Below, one piece after another: positions 1 through 11,363 of a stretch of DNA of 64,000 nt. The stretch's first letter is position 1. Every line of letters starts with the position of its first letter. The notes beneath the pieces are model-generated. The model did no database searches. It had not been told where the DNA came from and saw nothing but the letters and a program-made list of their open reading frames with translations. The stretch comes from Tetrapyrgos nigripes (lineage: Eukaryota; Basidiomycota; Agaricomycetes; Agaricales; Campanellaceae). Where the stretch lies: the NCBI GenBank assembly GCA_013368315.1, contig JAACJM010000032.1, positions 558,001-622,000 on the forward strand. Reading direction: 5' to 3'. The position numbers and the translations under genes are program-made.

Positions 1-119
1 TCCTTCAATTCGTACGGATAATTAGTTTCTCCGGGGAGAGCGCTACTATGTTACATGACGTAGGTGTAGGGGCCATGGAGAGAGTCCGTACTCCTGTCGA
101 GTAATCCTGGACCAGCAGA

Positions 120-128
120 TATATAAAG
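120..128 (+). promoter_or_regulatory. TATA box of the reductase gene
   Basis: TATATAAAG lies 58 bp upstream of the chosen ATG at 186, a normal spacing for a fungal core promoter with a short leader. Confidence 0.6.
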
Positions 129-185
129 TGCGCTGAGGTCTGTACAAGCTATCGTTTGCAAGGTACACAGGTTAAACTGAGCTAC

Positions 186-1726
186 ATGACACCCAACACC
201 GTTCTAGTGAGTTCAAAACTACTAGCTGTTTTGCTTTTTGGGGCTGGAATTCATTCATTTCTTCGCTCTCTTTTGCTGTACTTCAACCGGATGCAGATTA
301 CTGGAGCTTCTGGATTCGTCGGTGCTCATATCCTGAAAGAGACTTTGGAGCAAGGATATAATGCAGTAGTGTGAGTGACTCGTCCTAGTTTCTTTCCAAG
401 TTCAACTTAGTGGACTCACTCGTCATCTGTTACAGTCTCGCTCGTGGCTCGAAAGCCCCATACATCAAAAACTCACCTGCGTCTGCAAAATATGGTGATC
501 GACTTCGTGTCATCGAAGTAGACGACATTTTCAAGCAAAAGCTCAACAAAGAGGTCTTCAGAGGCGTCGATGCACTCATTCATGTGGCTACACCCTTCCC
601 GGGGAGCGTTCCAACAGAGGAGATTATTTCCGTGAGTCTTTGATTGAATGTTTCTGAGGGCTTCCAGAGTTCACAGACATTGTCAACATCATGAACCTGA
701 CCACGATGTCCACAGATCACCGTATCCGGCACACTCAATATCATAGAACAAGCTGAGGAAGCAGGTATCAAGAACATAATATTCACAAGTACCTTGGCTA
801 CGATTAGGAACCCTGAAGGGAATTACAAGAATGATGGTAAGTCACTAATTCCTAGTTTCAGCCCGAGCCCCTAAACTATCACAATGCTAACGCTTTTTGT
901 TGAAAGCCTGGAATCCAATAACCAAAGAACAAGCTCTTGCAAGCAACGATTTCATGACGATCTACTCTGCGTCCAAGAAATACGCAGAACTAGCGATTTG
1001 GGAATGGGCTGAGAAGCATCCTCATGTGGAAATTACCGTTAGTGCGTACTTTTCTTCCTCTGGGTCATTCTTCTAGCATTTTATGGTTCAATCTTTGATG
1101 ATCAATATCCGTACCAGTCAACCCCCCACTCATCGCCGGCCCGTACCATCACGACTTTTATCCCGGTCCTGAAAACCCCACAGACCAACCCCCATCCAAC
1201 AAACTCATTCTCGGATTTATCCTTCCCAACGGCACGTTCTCACCTCATCAGATTTATGTCGACGTTAGGGACGTAGCCAAGGCGCATGTCAATGCTATCA
1301 GAATCAACATCTTATCTACCAAGTCAACGTCCGTCATCGGTAGGAAACGAGTCCTCTTCCCGTCCCCTCACGAGATGGAATATCGAAAGGTCTTGGAGAT
1401 GATTAAGGAAAAACGCCCGGAGTTGAAGGAGAGGTTGAATAAGGGTGAATATCCGAAGAACGTGACGTTGAAGAGACTCCCTTGTGATTCCGAGAGGATT
1501 GAGGAAGTACTAGGAATGAAAGTAGAGGATTTTCATACGCTTGAAAAGGTGAGTCTTCGGAACATCTGTGTCGTGGTTTGAACAGTACTTCCCGAGTCGT
1601 TGACGTCAAATCTTTATGGACTTGATTGTACAGACCTTTTTCGATCTGTTCGATAATTATCTAGAATGTGAGGAGAAGTGGAAGCTGGAGGGGATTGAGA
1701 TTCCTACGAGTTTGCGCGTTTACTAG
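186..1726 (+). CDS. NAD(P)-dependent epimerase/dehydratase-type reductase (GRE2/dihydroflavonol reductase-like)
   Basis: Seven exons can be read: 186-206, 297-370, then from 436, about 716, about 907, about 1119 and about 1635 to the stop at 1726. The first exon gives only seven residues and splices directly into the Rossmann motif TGASGFVGAHI, which fixes the start at ATG 186. Further on come the strand motif HVATPF and the catalytic YxxxK as YSASKKYAE, so the protein is an extended short-chain dehydrogenase. Family members reduce aldehydes, ketones or flavonoid-like carbonyls with NADPH in the cytosol; the substrate cannot be told from sequence. The C-terminus (TSLRVY) is normal for the family. 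A TATA box lies 58 bp upstream. No break was seen. Confidence 0.88.
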
Positions 1727-2656
1727 CTTCGATGATATCATAGGCCACGAATTATAAGTTAGAACCATTTCCTCAGTATTGTTTAAAACAGACGAGTTTA
1801 CAGTTAGTTGCAAAATTCTAGAGAAAATCGCCTCTTCGCATTCCAAGCTCTCTGTATGTATACTTATGTTATCGTTTCCGTGCAGGCAAGCCATTTTATG
1901 TAGGAGTCACTGCGAAGTAGCGTTCATTGCTGTGTTTCCGAAAATAGTTAGATTACTCCACAGGTACAAACACAGAGCTGCAAATGCGACGAACTATTTT
2001 GTAAAGCCATTCGCACAAAACATTTGTCTGCGTTACGAGGCCCTTTAGGGTCTCGTTCTTATAACCTGACGCTCCTGCGTGTGGCTATGCTCGATACGTC
2101 TCCTATTCAGTCGGCAAGCTCCGGTCATGCCGGTATGCCATTTCATCACTGGTCACCAGCTGTTGCCGCAAAAACGCTCACCATCCATGAGGGTTACAGT
2201 GTTACGAGGTCCTTTAGGGACTTGTTCTGATAACCTGGGGCTTCGGTGCATGGCTATGCAAGTTAGATATACGATTTTCTCGAGATTTTCTTACTAATTT
2301 CCAACTTGGAATCCAGAACCGAACAGTTGACAGTGCTCATTTAGCACTTGCCAATTACTTCCTTTCCTTTGGGCCTCGTCATTGCCACACACAGTGGTGG
2401 CCCACATCTCCTTCATGATGGTTTAGGCTTGTCCGGGCCTCATAAAAAAAACCATGAATCCATTATATATAGAGCAGTACAAAGCAAGAGACAAGATTCG
2501 AAGAAAACAGAACAAGGAGAGACGAAGTATAAGTATCAGTAGGCAATGTCCAGCAACCAGCAGTAGATCCGTTCTGGCGCTCATGCGCCATCACTACTGT
2601 ACATGAACCCATCCGGCCCAAAGACAACCACGTTTCTCGTCTAGCCAGCAGCATCC
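1727..2656. other. Intergenic stretch, no gene seen
   Basis: It lies between the reductase stop and the 3' end of the convergent methyltransferase gene. Only short reading frames occur. The one structured part is a pair of direct repeats around 2030 and 2200. Confidence 0.6.
2029..2265 (+). repeat. Two direct repeats of about 60 bp
   Basis: Copy one (about 2032-2090) and copy two (about 2200-2258) share GTTACGAGG, CCTTTAGGG, GTTCT, ATAACCTG and TGGCTATGC in the same order and spacing, with scattered substitutions. They start about 170 bp apart. Origin is unknown; they could be a remnant of a dispersed repeat. Confidence 0.7.
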
Positions 2657-3851
2657 TTAGAGTTTGGGCTTAACCCCCTTCGCAATAAAAACCACCATCT
2701 CGGCGTCCTTCCAAATTTTAGCGCGGACTACGTTTTTCTTCATTTCAAATTCGACTAGAGAGTGGAAGAGGGAGACAAAGGGAAAAAGACAGATAGAGAT
2801 AGATTAGTCGATAAGTTGTAAATGGCGGTAGAGAAGAAAAAGAAAAAGAAAACGACTAACCCAACCCAGCATCCTCAAACAACTTCTTCATACCCTCCTC
2901 GGTGAATCCTTCAGCTTGCGGGATGACCTTTTCGAGGTGGTGCTTGGGAACGTAAAGGTCTGGATTGTTGATGTCAATTTGCTCGAGGTTTGAGTCTCCT
3001 TCGTTGGCAGGGACGTGGTGTTCATGTCCATGCCCATGTCCGTATGCGTGGTCTTCTCCATGGCCTTCTCCATGTCCGTGTCCGTGTCCGTGTCCGTGTC
3101 CATGTCCAGGAATAGCATTCTCGTTATCAGCAACGATGAGAGCTCCTCCGGGTTTGAGGAACGAGACGAGAATAGCCGTCATCTTTGGGAGGTCTCCAAA
3201 ATGATGGTAAGCTGCGGTACACTGGTAGAAGAGTCTGCGTTAGTTGGTGTCGCTTTTACAAAAGGAGGCGTATTTTCGACGCTCAACGCTCAAATGCAAA
3301 TAAAAGGGCAAAGGAGGCCCACGCACCGTGATAACGTCAAACTGTTCACCGCCCAACTTGTCCAACTCTCCTTCCTCTCCTTTCAGCTCAAGACAGACCG
3401 AGCGGATTTTATCGGTCAGCCCGAGTTCCTTGGCACGTTTGTCGAATTGGTTGAGCATGCCCTGGCTGATATCAACTCCCAAGAGAGATTTGACATGGGG
3501 AACCCAGGTACGAGAGGCGAGGCCTAATGACGAGTCAACACGGAAACCCGTACGGGTACAGAAAGACGACTCACCAGTTCCACAAGCAAAGTCCATCATC
3601 ATAGTCTTCTCCTTGTCGAAAGGATAGAATTTGAGTATTTCTGTAGCATACCTGCATTGAAAAAGTCAGCACTCCTTTACTTGTCCTTTACAAACAGGGA
3701 AAATCACGTACTTGTCCACAGTCTCAATAAAACGCGGGTCATTGTCGTACTTGCTGGCATAGTCGGTAGTGTTGAAAAACTCCTTATTGGCAGTAGTAAA
3801 GTCATGGCCTTGCTTTTGCTGGACGTCGTTCTTGTTCTCGTTGTCGGCCAT
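2657..3851 (-). CDS. SAM-dependent class I methyltransferase with internal Gly-His run
   Basis: Translation starts at ATG 3851 (MADNENKND) and passes through five exons to TAA at 2657. The SAM-binding core reads MMMDFACGTG followed, after an intron, by VDISQGMLNQFDKRA, the usual motif I and acidic-loop pair. Next come FDVIT and a short spliced join to TAAYHHF, then LVSFLKPGGALIV. These are typical of small UbiE/Methyltransf_11-like cytosolic enzymes; the substrate is not evident. Between the core and the C-terminal strand (KIWKDAEMVVFIAKG) sits a run of about 30 residues made almost only of Gly and His with a few Glu and Asp (about 3018-3115), unusual for this family and possibly metal-binding. 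A TATA box is at 3942-3949. Confidence 0.85.
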
Positions 3852-3941
3852 TATAATTGAGGATGTCAAGAGGTGTTCGATATCGACTTGAAGTTGATTG
3901 ACTTTGAAAGTTGTTCTGGATGTCTGAGCATTGCACAGCGG

Positions 3942-3949
3942 TATTTATA
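3942..3949 (-). promoter_or_regulatory. TATA box of the methyltransferase gene
   Basis: TATAAATA on the minus strand, about 90 bp upstream of ATG 3851. Confidence 0.55.
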
Positions 3950-4391
3950 CCCCTCCTGCAAGCTCTTTGAGCGTCTGTACAAGGACATGAATAGCAGGGG
4001 GACCAGCGCAGTCGGATGAGTAGTAGTCAGCACAGCCGCGGCAGGAGTAGAGATTGTATAGACTGTAGATTACAGTCATTACATAAGTCAAATGAGGGGT
4101 ACCTGTTGGGTACCTGCGCAGTCCAATTCATTAGGCTCGTCTCAGATGCTCGAACTCACTCCGACATAACATTGGAAGTCCGCTGTGTCTAGAAATTGTG
4201 TCTAATCTTCCCTTCTTCCCGTAACGTAATGTTAGTTCCTGAGCTTGACTTTTCTGTTGCATATGCTCTGCGGAATGTCATTTAAATGCTCATCTCCTCA
4301 AGCTCTTCTTGTCCAGGTGACGAGCTTGAAGATGGATAGCGGCTTCTCTAGTTCTGTGGCACTGACTAGTGCTATCTTCGCCCGGTGAAGA

Positions 4392-4399
4392 TATAAAAG
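4392..4399 (+). promoter_or_regulatory. TATA box of the GMC oxidoreductase gene
   Basis: TATAAAAG lies 43 bp upstream of ATG 4435, which implies a very short leader. Confidence 0.55.
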
Positions 4400-4434
4400 A
4401 GAGTCTGGGAAGTGTTGCGTTGGATTACAAGACT

Positions 4435-6867
4435 ATGCTCTTCCCGCTGCTACTTATCGCACTTCTCACACCCACAGGTTATGGCGCTCTTTTCGAGCGT
4501 TTTTCCGATCTTCAAGGAACAGAATACGATTTTATCATTGTGGGAGGTGAGTACAATCTCAATCTTTCTCTCTCTCACTGAACGTTTTTTGGAAGGTGGA
4601 ACCGCAGGCTGTGTACTTGCCAGTCGTCTGTCGGAAGACCCAAGCTTCAACGTCCTTCTTCTGGAAGCCGGCGGGACGTAAGTGTTTGCCCAAAGTTCGT
4701 GGTCCATATTTATCTACATTTATCTCAACAGTAACATCGGAAAACGCGAGCTGGAGATTCCGTTCCTCTACAACTTCATACCTTCCCAGAATAGCTGGAA
4801 CTTGGTACGTATCAACACTCTTTGAAGCATGTTACTAAGTGCATATACGCTTTTGAAAGTCGACCACACCCCAGGAAAGGCTGAATGGTCGCTCATTATC
4901 ATTCCAAAGAGGGTTTGTGCTTGGAGGAAGTAGTTCTGTCAGTAGGTCAAAAACTTCTCTTCCTTGCCTTCATTAACTTCTAACATATGTATCTGTCAAG
5001 ACGGAATGATGTACAACCGTGGCTCGTCAGGCGACTGGGATCGATACGCAAAAGTGACAGGGGACCCTGGTTGGTCTTGGGAAAACATACAATCCTACAT
5101 CGCAAAGGTAAGCTCTATACGTGGAATCTAATAGCATTCTTGTTCAATCCTCAGGTTTGCGTCACCGATAGAACGAACGATTCACTCCTCCTGCTGACCA
5201 TCACAACACCTCCGGCCAATTCAACCCTTCCGTTCACAGCTTCAAGGGAACGAACGCCGTCAGCCTCTCTGGCTTCCCTTATCCCATCGATTCCATCGCT
5301 CTCGAAGCATCAAAACAATTAGGAGGTCCTTTCGCGTTCAACTTGGATTATAATTCGGGACTTAGCCTTGGGTTTAGTGAGTCCAATAGTCCTTTTTTTT
5401 TTTTTCGTGAAAAGGCGCGATATTATGATGAGGTCTGACTATTGGATTTACAAGGCTGGCTCCAATTCACCATCAACGGCGCAAATCGAAGCAGTTCAGC
5501 CACCTCGTACTTGAACACAGAAGCCCTCTCTCGGCCAAACTTACACGTTCTAGTCAATGCCCGCGTCTCTCGAGTCATCCCTACTGGCAGCGATGGAAAA
5601 GATGAAGAAGATGCAAATAGCTCAGGAGGACACAATCCAAATAAATTGAAGTTGACCACTGTAGAATTTTCTCAAGATCTCCAAACCTTCCACCACCTCG
5701 CAGCATCCAAAGAAGTCATCCTCTCCTCCGGCGTAATCAATTCCCCTCAAATTCTTCAACTCTCCGGCATCGGAAACTCCAGCTACCTGTCCTCCCTAGG
5801 CCTTAACATCACGCCCCTCATCCACCTGCCCAGCGTGGGCCTCAACTTCTCCGTCCATTCCCTAACACATCCCGTTTTCATCGTGAATCCCAATTTCACA
5901 ACGACAGATGAAATCTATCAAAACGCTTCCTTCCGAAACGCCTTGATACAAGAATGGTTAGCCGTGGGAATGGGACCGATGGTTGATTCAGCGGGTGGGT
6001 CACAAATTATGTATTTGCGATTCGATGAAGAGGTGATTGAAAAGGAGCTGGGAAGGACTGATTCTTCTAGTGGACCGGAATCGCCACATTTTTCATTGAT
6101 TATGGCGAATGGATTTTATCCGAATAGCCCAGCGAGTGGAAAGTATTTGACGGTTTCGACTGAGATTGTTGCGCCTACTTCGCGTACGTATACATAATCG
6201 TTACTCCTCCCGTCTCCTTTCATTTCATCTTTATCCTCAAGAATTCGAAGTTGACTTTGATATTTTTTCTCCAGGTGGATCTGTTCTTCTGGCTCGAGCC
6301 GTCGACAAACCCAAACCCTTCTCTCCACCTCTAATCAACACCGCCTGCCTTAAGACTACATACGATTTCCACGCCATGCGCCAAGCTATTAAAACTGTCC
6401 TCCGGTTCACTTCCGCTGAAGCTTGGAAGGGATATATTCTTGGACCGTTTACTGATTTAGCTGAGGCTTTGTATGGATCCGGAGACACGGATTTAGATAC
6501 CCGTCTAGACACATACATCCGAAACACCGCCTCTGCCTCTGGACATGCAGTCGGAACGGCGAGTATGTCTCCTCAAGACGCGGATTGGGGAGTTGTTGAT
6601 CCGGATTTGACGGTAAAAGGCGCAGAGGGCTTGAGGGTTGTTGATGCATCTGTCTTGGTGAGTATCCGAATGACGTGTCTCTTGCCTCTCCATGCTACTA
6701 GTAGTATCAGTATCTGTCTAAATCGTTCTCACTCACTTGCTTACATTGTTGCGTTACTGTTGCAGCCATACATACCTAGCGGACACACTCAAGCTCCGGT
6801 GTATATCGTCGCAGAGCGTGCAGCTGATCTGATCAAGCAAGCATGGGGAGCCAAAGGATCATCGTAA
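4435..6867 (+). CDS. Secreted GMC oxidoreductase (aryl-alcohol oxidase-like)
   Basis: The protein starts MLFPLLLIALLTPTGYG, a clear signal peptide. It continues with the FAD-binding YDFIIVGGGTAGCVLA, assembled across an intron near 4545, then LLLEAGG. GMC signature 1 is GGSSSVNGMMYNRGS and signature 2 is SSGVINSPQILQLSGIG. At the C-terminus the active-site histidine lies in SGHAVGTASM, and the partner His lies in PSGHTQAPVY, reached over an intron. Roughly nine exons give about 600 residues, normal for aryl-alcohol or glucose oxidase relatives. Such enzymes oxidise alcohols or sugars outside the cell with release of hydrogen peroxide, which supports lignocellulose decay. The region that usually reads NLxDH is here LNFSVHS. 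Substrate is unproven. Confidence 0.9.
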
Positions 6868-7158
6868 GGTTTAATTAAGCTTAGGGCTGAAGGCGACGGA
6901 TAGGAATAAACGTGAAGAAAGTTGGGTAGGTAGTAGATGCTACATGTATGCTATGCAATGTATTATATAGTTGTACAGTGCAGGAAGAGATCGATGACTG
7001 TCTGGGATGTATCCAGTGTATGGCCAGCTAGGTAAAAGATCCAAATGCGAGTATGTAGTGCTGTGTAGTTATTCTCAGGCCAGGCCTGCGTAAATCCATC
7101 TTTTTTTTTTAACTCTCGACCAAGGTTCGAGAATCGAATAGTACAGAGAGTCCTTGCT

Positions 7159-8940
7159 TCAAACAATCGCAAAAATCCGCTTATCACGAATAAATCTCGA
7201 CACGAACATAAGCGCAGTACCAATGAAGGCCATGATACCCTAATATAATCAAGCAACAGCATTAATACTTAGCACTGACAAGCAGATCAAGAAAAGGAAT
7301 CAGACTCACCGAAAACAGAATCAAATGACTAAAATTCTCCTCAGTCCTCGTACGGATGAATAACCCTCCCAATGGCGTCCCAATAAGCGTAGCAGGTGCC
7401 ATGAATGCATAGGTTCCTCCTATACGAGCTCCCACTCTGTCGATGGGTGATATTGTTGCGACGCAGGACTAGAGTGTAGGGATATTATATGTTGAGCGTT
7501 GAGCAACGAGAAGACGATTGTAGACTTACAGGCATCAACGAGAAGAAAGGCCCAGAAATAAAGCCATATAGCGCGGCGAACGCAATCAAGTTTGATTCGT
7601 GGAAGGACGTATACCATACCGCCATTATCAGAACGGCGCAAAGGAGCGTTGAAATGCACATAATATTGAATCTGTCCAGGCGCAGTAAATGGGTTGTCGG
7701 GACGTTAGCTCTCGACTCTAACTGAGAAAGAAAGAAGCGATTCAGCGACGGCCTTCGACTCACCTCCCTATACGGTCTGCTATAATACTAGGTCCAACCC
7801 TTCCAATGATAGAAGTTGCACACAAGATCGACAAATAGGTTCCATTTATCGAAGATCCAGGATTGGCAACCGTACCAGACAAACCAACATAGAAGAAAGG
7901 ATTGAATATTGAAAAGACAGAGAACCAGCCCCCAAGGGCTAAGAAGACGTAACAAGGATCTTTGAAAGCCGTGAAATCAAAGAGCCGGGATAAAGGCGGA
8001 AAGGGTTTGGTGGGTCGTCTAGCCTTGATGGTGAGTGTACCGACGATGTAACAGAATAAGACCATGAATGCGAAGATTCGGATCGTCCAGCCTGAGTGAA
8101 ATGTAAACGCTTTATACCGATATCGACGGAGTATGTAAAGCAGATGCGTACCAAAACCAATGATAGGAGTGACTCTAGACATCATGATTGGGAAGACTAT
8201 TCCGCCCACACTAGCCCCAGCTGTGAGGAATCCGACTGCATATGCCATCTTGGCTCTGAACCAATGAGGAATTAGGGCAATGCAGGGGAAGAACCTAATA
8301 AGAGGGTTAGCAGAGTTAGGGTTTGCTGCGCTTCGAAGCAAGAATGCGTCTACTCACGCAAACGTGGCACCAAGACTAAATAGCACGGCTTGGGTGAGAA
8401 ACTGTTGGTATATTCGCTGGGGTTTCGTGATGGAGAGCATAAACAGCGAGAGAGTAACAATAACTCCGCTTGTCGGTATGAGGTACTTGGGGCCTAAGGC
8501 ATCGAACACTGCTCCTGCGAACCCTGCGACTGGTAACAGTGCAATGTTATGCGAGAAAAGTAATACGCGGAGAAGGGGTCTCACATATGTAAAGAATAAA
8601 GACTTGTAGAGCTCCAACCATAGATATTACGGTAGGAGAATAGTTGCTGAGATAGTCTGTGTTGTAGAAATCACTGAAGCCTCCATATCCGTTCACGAAC
8701 CTTAAGACAAGTAAGTAATGTGAATTGGTGATAGATTAAAGACGGAACGCACCCAAAAGTCGCAAAAGAGACCAACGTAGTCCCCAGTATAACTAGCCAA
8801 GCTCCTACACCTCCATCCGGAGGGGCATAAGATGCAGGATCTACTTCTTCGTTTTCGGCAGCTTTCTCTGCCAGCCTGACGTTATCCTTGCTAAGCCCGT
8901 CTGATTCTGAGACTCTAGGTGAGGACCCCATGTCTGGCAT
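7159..8940 (-). CDS. MFS transporter, monocarboxylate transporter-like
   Basis: The start is ATG 8940 (MPDMGSSPRV), with an in-frame alternative at 8931. A polar N-terminus ends in PPDGGVGAWLV, the opening motif of fungal MCT-like (SLC16-type) transporters. After several introns follow YGGFSDFYNTDYLSNYSP, the TM segments around FFPCIALIPHWF, GFLTAGASVGGIVFP and TSIIGRVGPSIIADRIGR, then ARIGGTYAFMAPATLIGTPLGG and a last exon ending FIRDKRIFAIV. This covers about twelve membrane helices. The family moves small carboxylates or related organic acids across the plasma membrane; the substrate here is unknown. A TATA box lies at 8967-8974. No lesion seen. Confidence 0.88.
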
Positions 8941-8966
8941 GCGAGGCGTCTGCGGAATACAGGAGG

Positions 8967-8974
8967 TTTATATA
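8967..8974 (-). promoter_or_regulatory. TATA box of the MCT-like transporter gene
   Basis: TATATAAA on the minus strand, 27-34 bp upstream of ATG 8940, so the leader must be very short or the second ATG at 8931 is used. Confidence 0.45.
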
Positions 8975-11224
8975 CTGGCTTTAATAATTTTAGTAATCAG
9001 CCAGATCCTTCGGAAACGAACAGATGGATGACGTTTACTCTTTCTAGCTGTGCTCCGTCGCCTAGTAGAATTAGGAGTAGGTCCAGCGAGAAAACATAAA
9101 AGGAACTTATGAGTAAGCCTGGGCGAGGTGAGCCTCAGCGCTCAGTGTATAAGTAGAAGAGGGATGAGAAAAACGGAAGGATCGGGAAAACTGTCGGTGT
9201 TCCGGAATGTTTTTTCGGTATTCCGCGCCGTACGGACCCACGCGAGCATGACTTTATTTGGTTCGAGAGAACCAAACAGACAACACGTCTTTCTGTTCTT
9301 CCACTTCAGAAATGAACTTACGACTCTTTGGAACAGTATCGGAGCATTAAGCATGTACATGCCTTGTGCCTGATACACTTGTTATTACTCTTTTATCTCG
9401 AACTTCACTGAGAATTTCTCTATTCGTACCCAAGAATTCCTCCAACGCGGCTTCAACTTTGCTTCAAGTATGCTTCGAGTCGTCAAGTTATCCTTTCTGC
9501 TTGCAATGACTTCAATTTGGCAGTTATCTATCAAGCTTTAAGCGTTGCTTTGATTGCCTCACCTGAGCAGTGCGCATCCATGTTTGTCTCGCTACTGACA
9601 GACAACGCTAGGTACGCGTTGAAAATATGCATTCATTCTCAGTGAGCAATCTGAAACTCACGACGCAGCAGCTCTAGATGATTTCAGCTCAGAATCCGAA
9701 TATACCTGGTTGGTAGGTAACGCTCAAACCATGTGGGTCAGTAGAGTTCTGACAGTACAGACATGTATCGTTTCCCGCTGGCCTCAAGCCCAAGTACACA
9801 TGATAACGATGGCTCAGCCTCTTCTTTGAGAACTTATCATGGCACAAAGGTTTCACGTCGACTCGTCAATTGCACAAACTGCATATAATAACCATTGATT
9901 AACATGGTACATCAATCAGCGACTATCAGACCTTCTTCGGGGAAGCAATTCTATGGCTGGCTTGAAGATCTCCCACCTTCTATCACTCTCTGAGCATGCT
10001 TTCCCGAGGAGATCACAATTTCACAATTGCATGATTGTCATACAAAATGCTCGGAGTAGGTCTTCGGAGATCAGAAATCGGTGCTGCATGTAGCATTTGG
10101 CATGCTTCCTCCCGCGAAATGGTAGAGGTTTGAATGGTCATCCCGAAGTATCGCTTCAACGTGGGTCCTACCAGTGACTGGTAAAATTAGGGTCGACTAA
10201 GGACTTTGTTCACCAGTCAGGCAACGAGGTCTCCCTGTGCGCCACAGATGTAACATGACATCATTTCCAGTTTTCCAGCTAATCTTTCACCGTCGTCCAA
10301 GCTAAGAATGAATTCTATAACCTGTTTTCCTCAGGCTAGATTTTCTATTCCAAATGATCCACATCACTTCCCGATATCAGAACAGATCTGATTTCTCCAG
10401 AGATGCGTCTTGGAATTTCTAACTTGTTTATCTAGTGCTTATTTCAAATCCCAAAGAACTTCGAGAAGCTGATGAAGAAGAAAGAGGATATTTTCCTTCG
10501 ATGTTTTCTTTTACTCCATCAGGTTAACCGTAATTACCTGCATTTGGGCCTCATCTGTAGGCGTTTCTGTGCACAACGAATTTGCAACCTGTTCAGCTCA
10601 CTGAAGGATATCAAACTAGATCAGACTGCGTTGAACCGGTATGCCACGAACCGATATGCCACGCAATAGTACGCAACAGTAGGTAATAGTACGGACTATG
10701 GTTTATCACGGTTACCAAGCACTTTTCATCATCGCGGCAGCCGAACAGCGGGCCAAGTGTTCCTTCATGAACAATCGTCAGATTATCAATCGCTTGTTGT
10801 GATCTACAAAGGGAGATCGCACTCACACATGCTCACACATCACACTGACAGATACCTGCAGGGCCAAAAACAATTACTCGATTCGACGTGGTTTCTGTTT
10901 TGCTGGAGAGCTTCAAACCGACTGACTGAAAGATATATGTATGGACATGAGGTGTAAGGGGAACTCTGGGGATCCGGAAACTCGAGATACTGACGTCTGT
11001 CCTTGTTCCAGCTTTACAACAAAGGTACATGAGGGTACATGCTCCTCTTGGTATCGCATTCAGGGCTGCTGACATGCCCGACGTCCGTTCAAATTGGCAC
11101 CATAATTCGTAAGTCTCCATTAAGAAATCCTGCCATATCGGTAATTTGAAGGCGAGGTACGATACTACGAATTGGTACGACCAGGGTATGTACGACATCA
11201 AAGTCTCACCGTCGCCTATGTAAA
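8975..11224. other. Gene-free stretch of about 2.2 kb
   Basis: No reading frame with a recognisable motif, splice pattern or codon bias was found on either strand. A short imperfect inverted repeat occurs near 9195-9230 (TTCCGGAA / TATTCCG). No tRNA B-box (GGTTCGANNCC) was seen. Confidence 0.5.
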
Positions 11225-11233
11225 TATATAAAG
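11225..11233 (+). promoter_or_regulatory. TATA box of the alpha/beta hydrolase gene
   Basis: TATATAAAG, 131 bp upstream of ATG 11364; the leader between them is pyrimidine-rich, as is common in fungi. Confidence 0.5.
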
Positions 11234-11363
11234 AACTCTAAAACATAGCGACTTCTTAGCCCTCCTTCGTTTGATACGCTCACTCATCTAGACGCTACGC
11301 GTCTTTTCCTCCCCTCTACCATCAGTCACACTACTGCCACTCGCCAGTCCACTATTCCTCGTC

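Larger units (their letters stand above)
3852..4434. promoter_or_regulatory. Divergent intergenic promoter region
   Basis: This 583 bp stretch separates the divergently transcribed methyltransferase and GMC oxidoreductase genes. It holds a TATA box for each (3942-3949 minus, 4392-4399 plus). No other gene was seen. Confidence 0.55.

Noticed and set aside
9128..9378. Overlapping frames on both strands near 9.1-9.4 kb
   Set aside because: No motif or splice pattern; mirror frames of similar length suggest chance.
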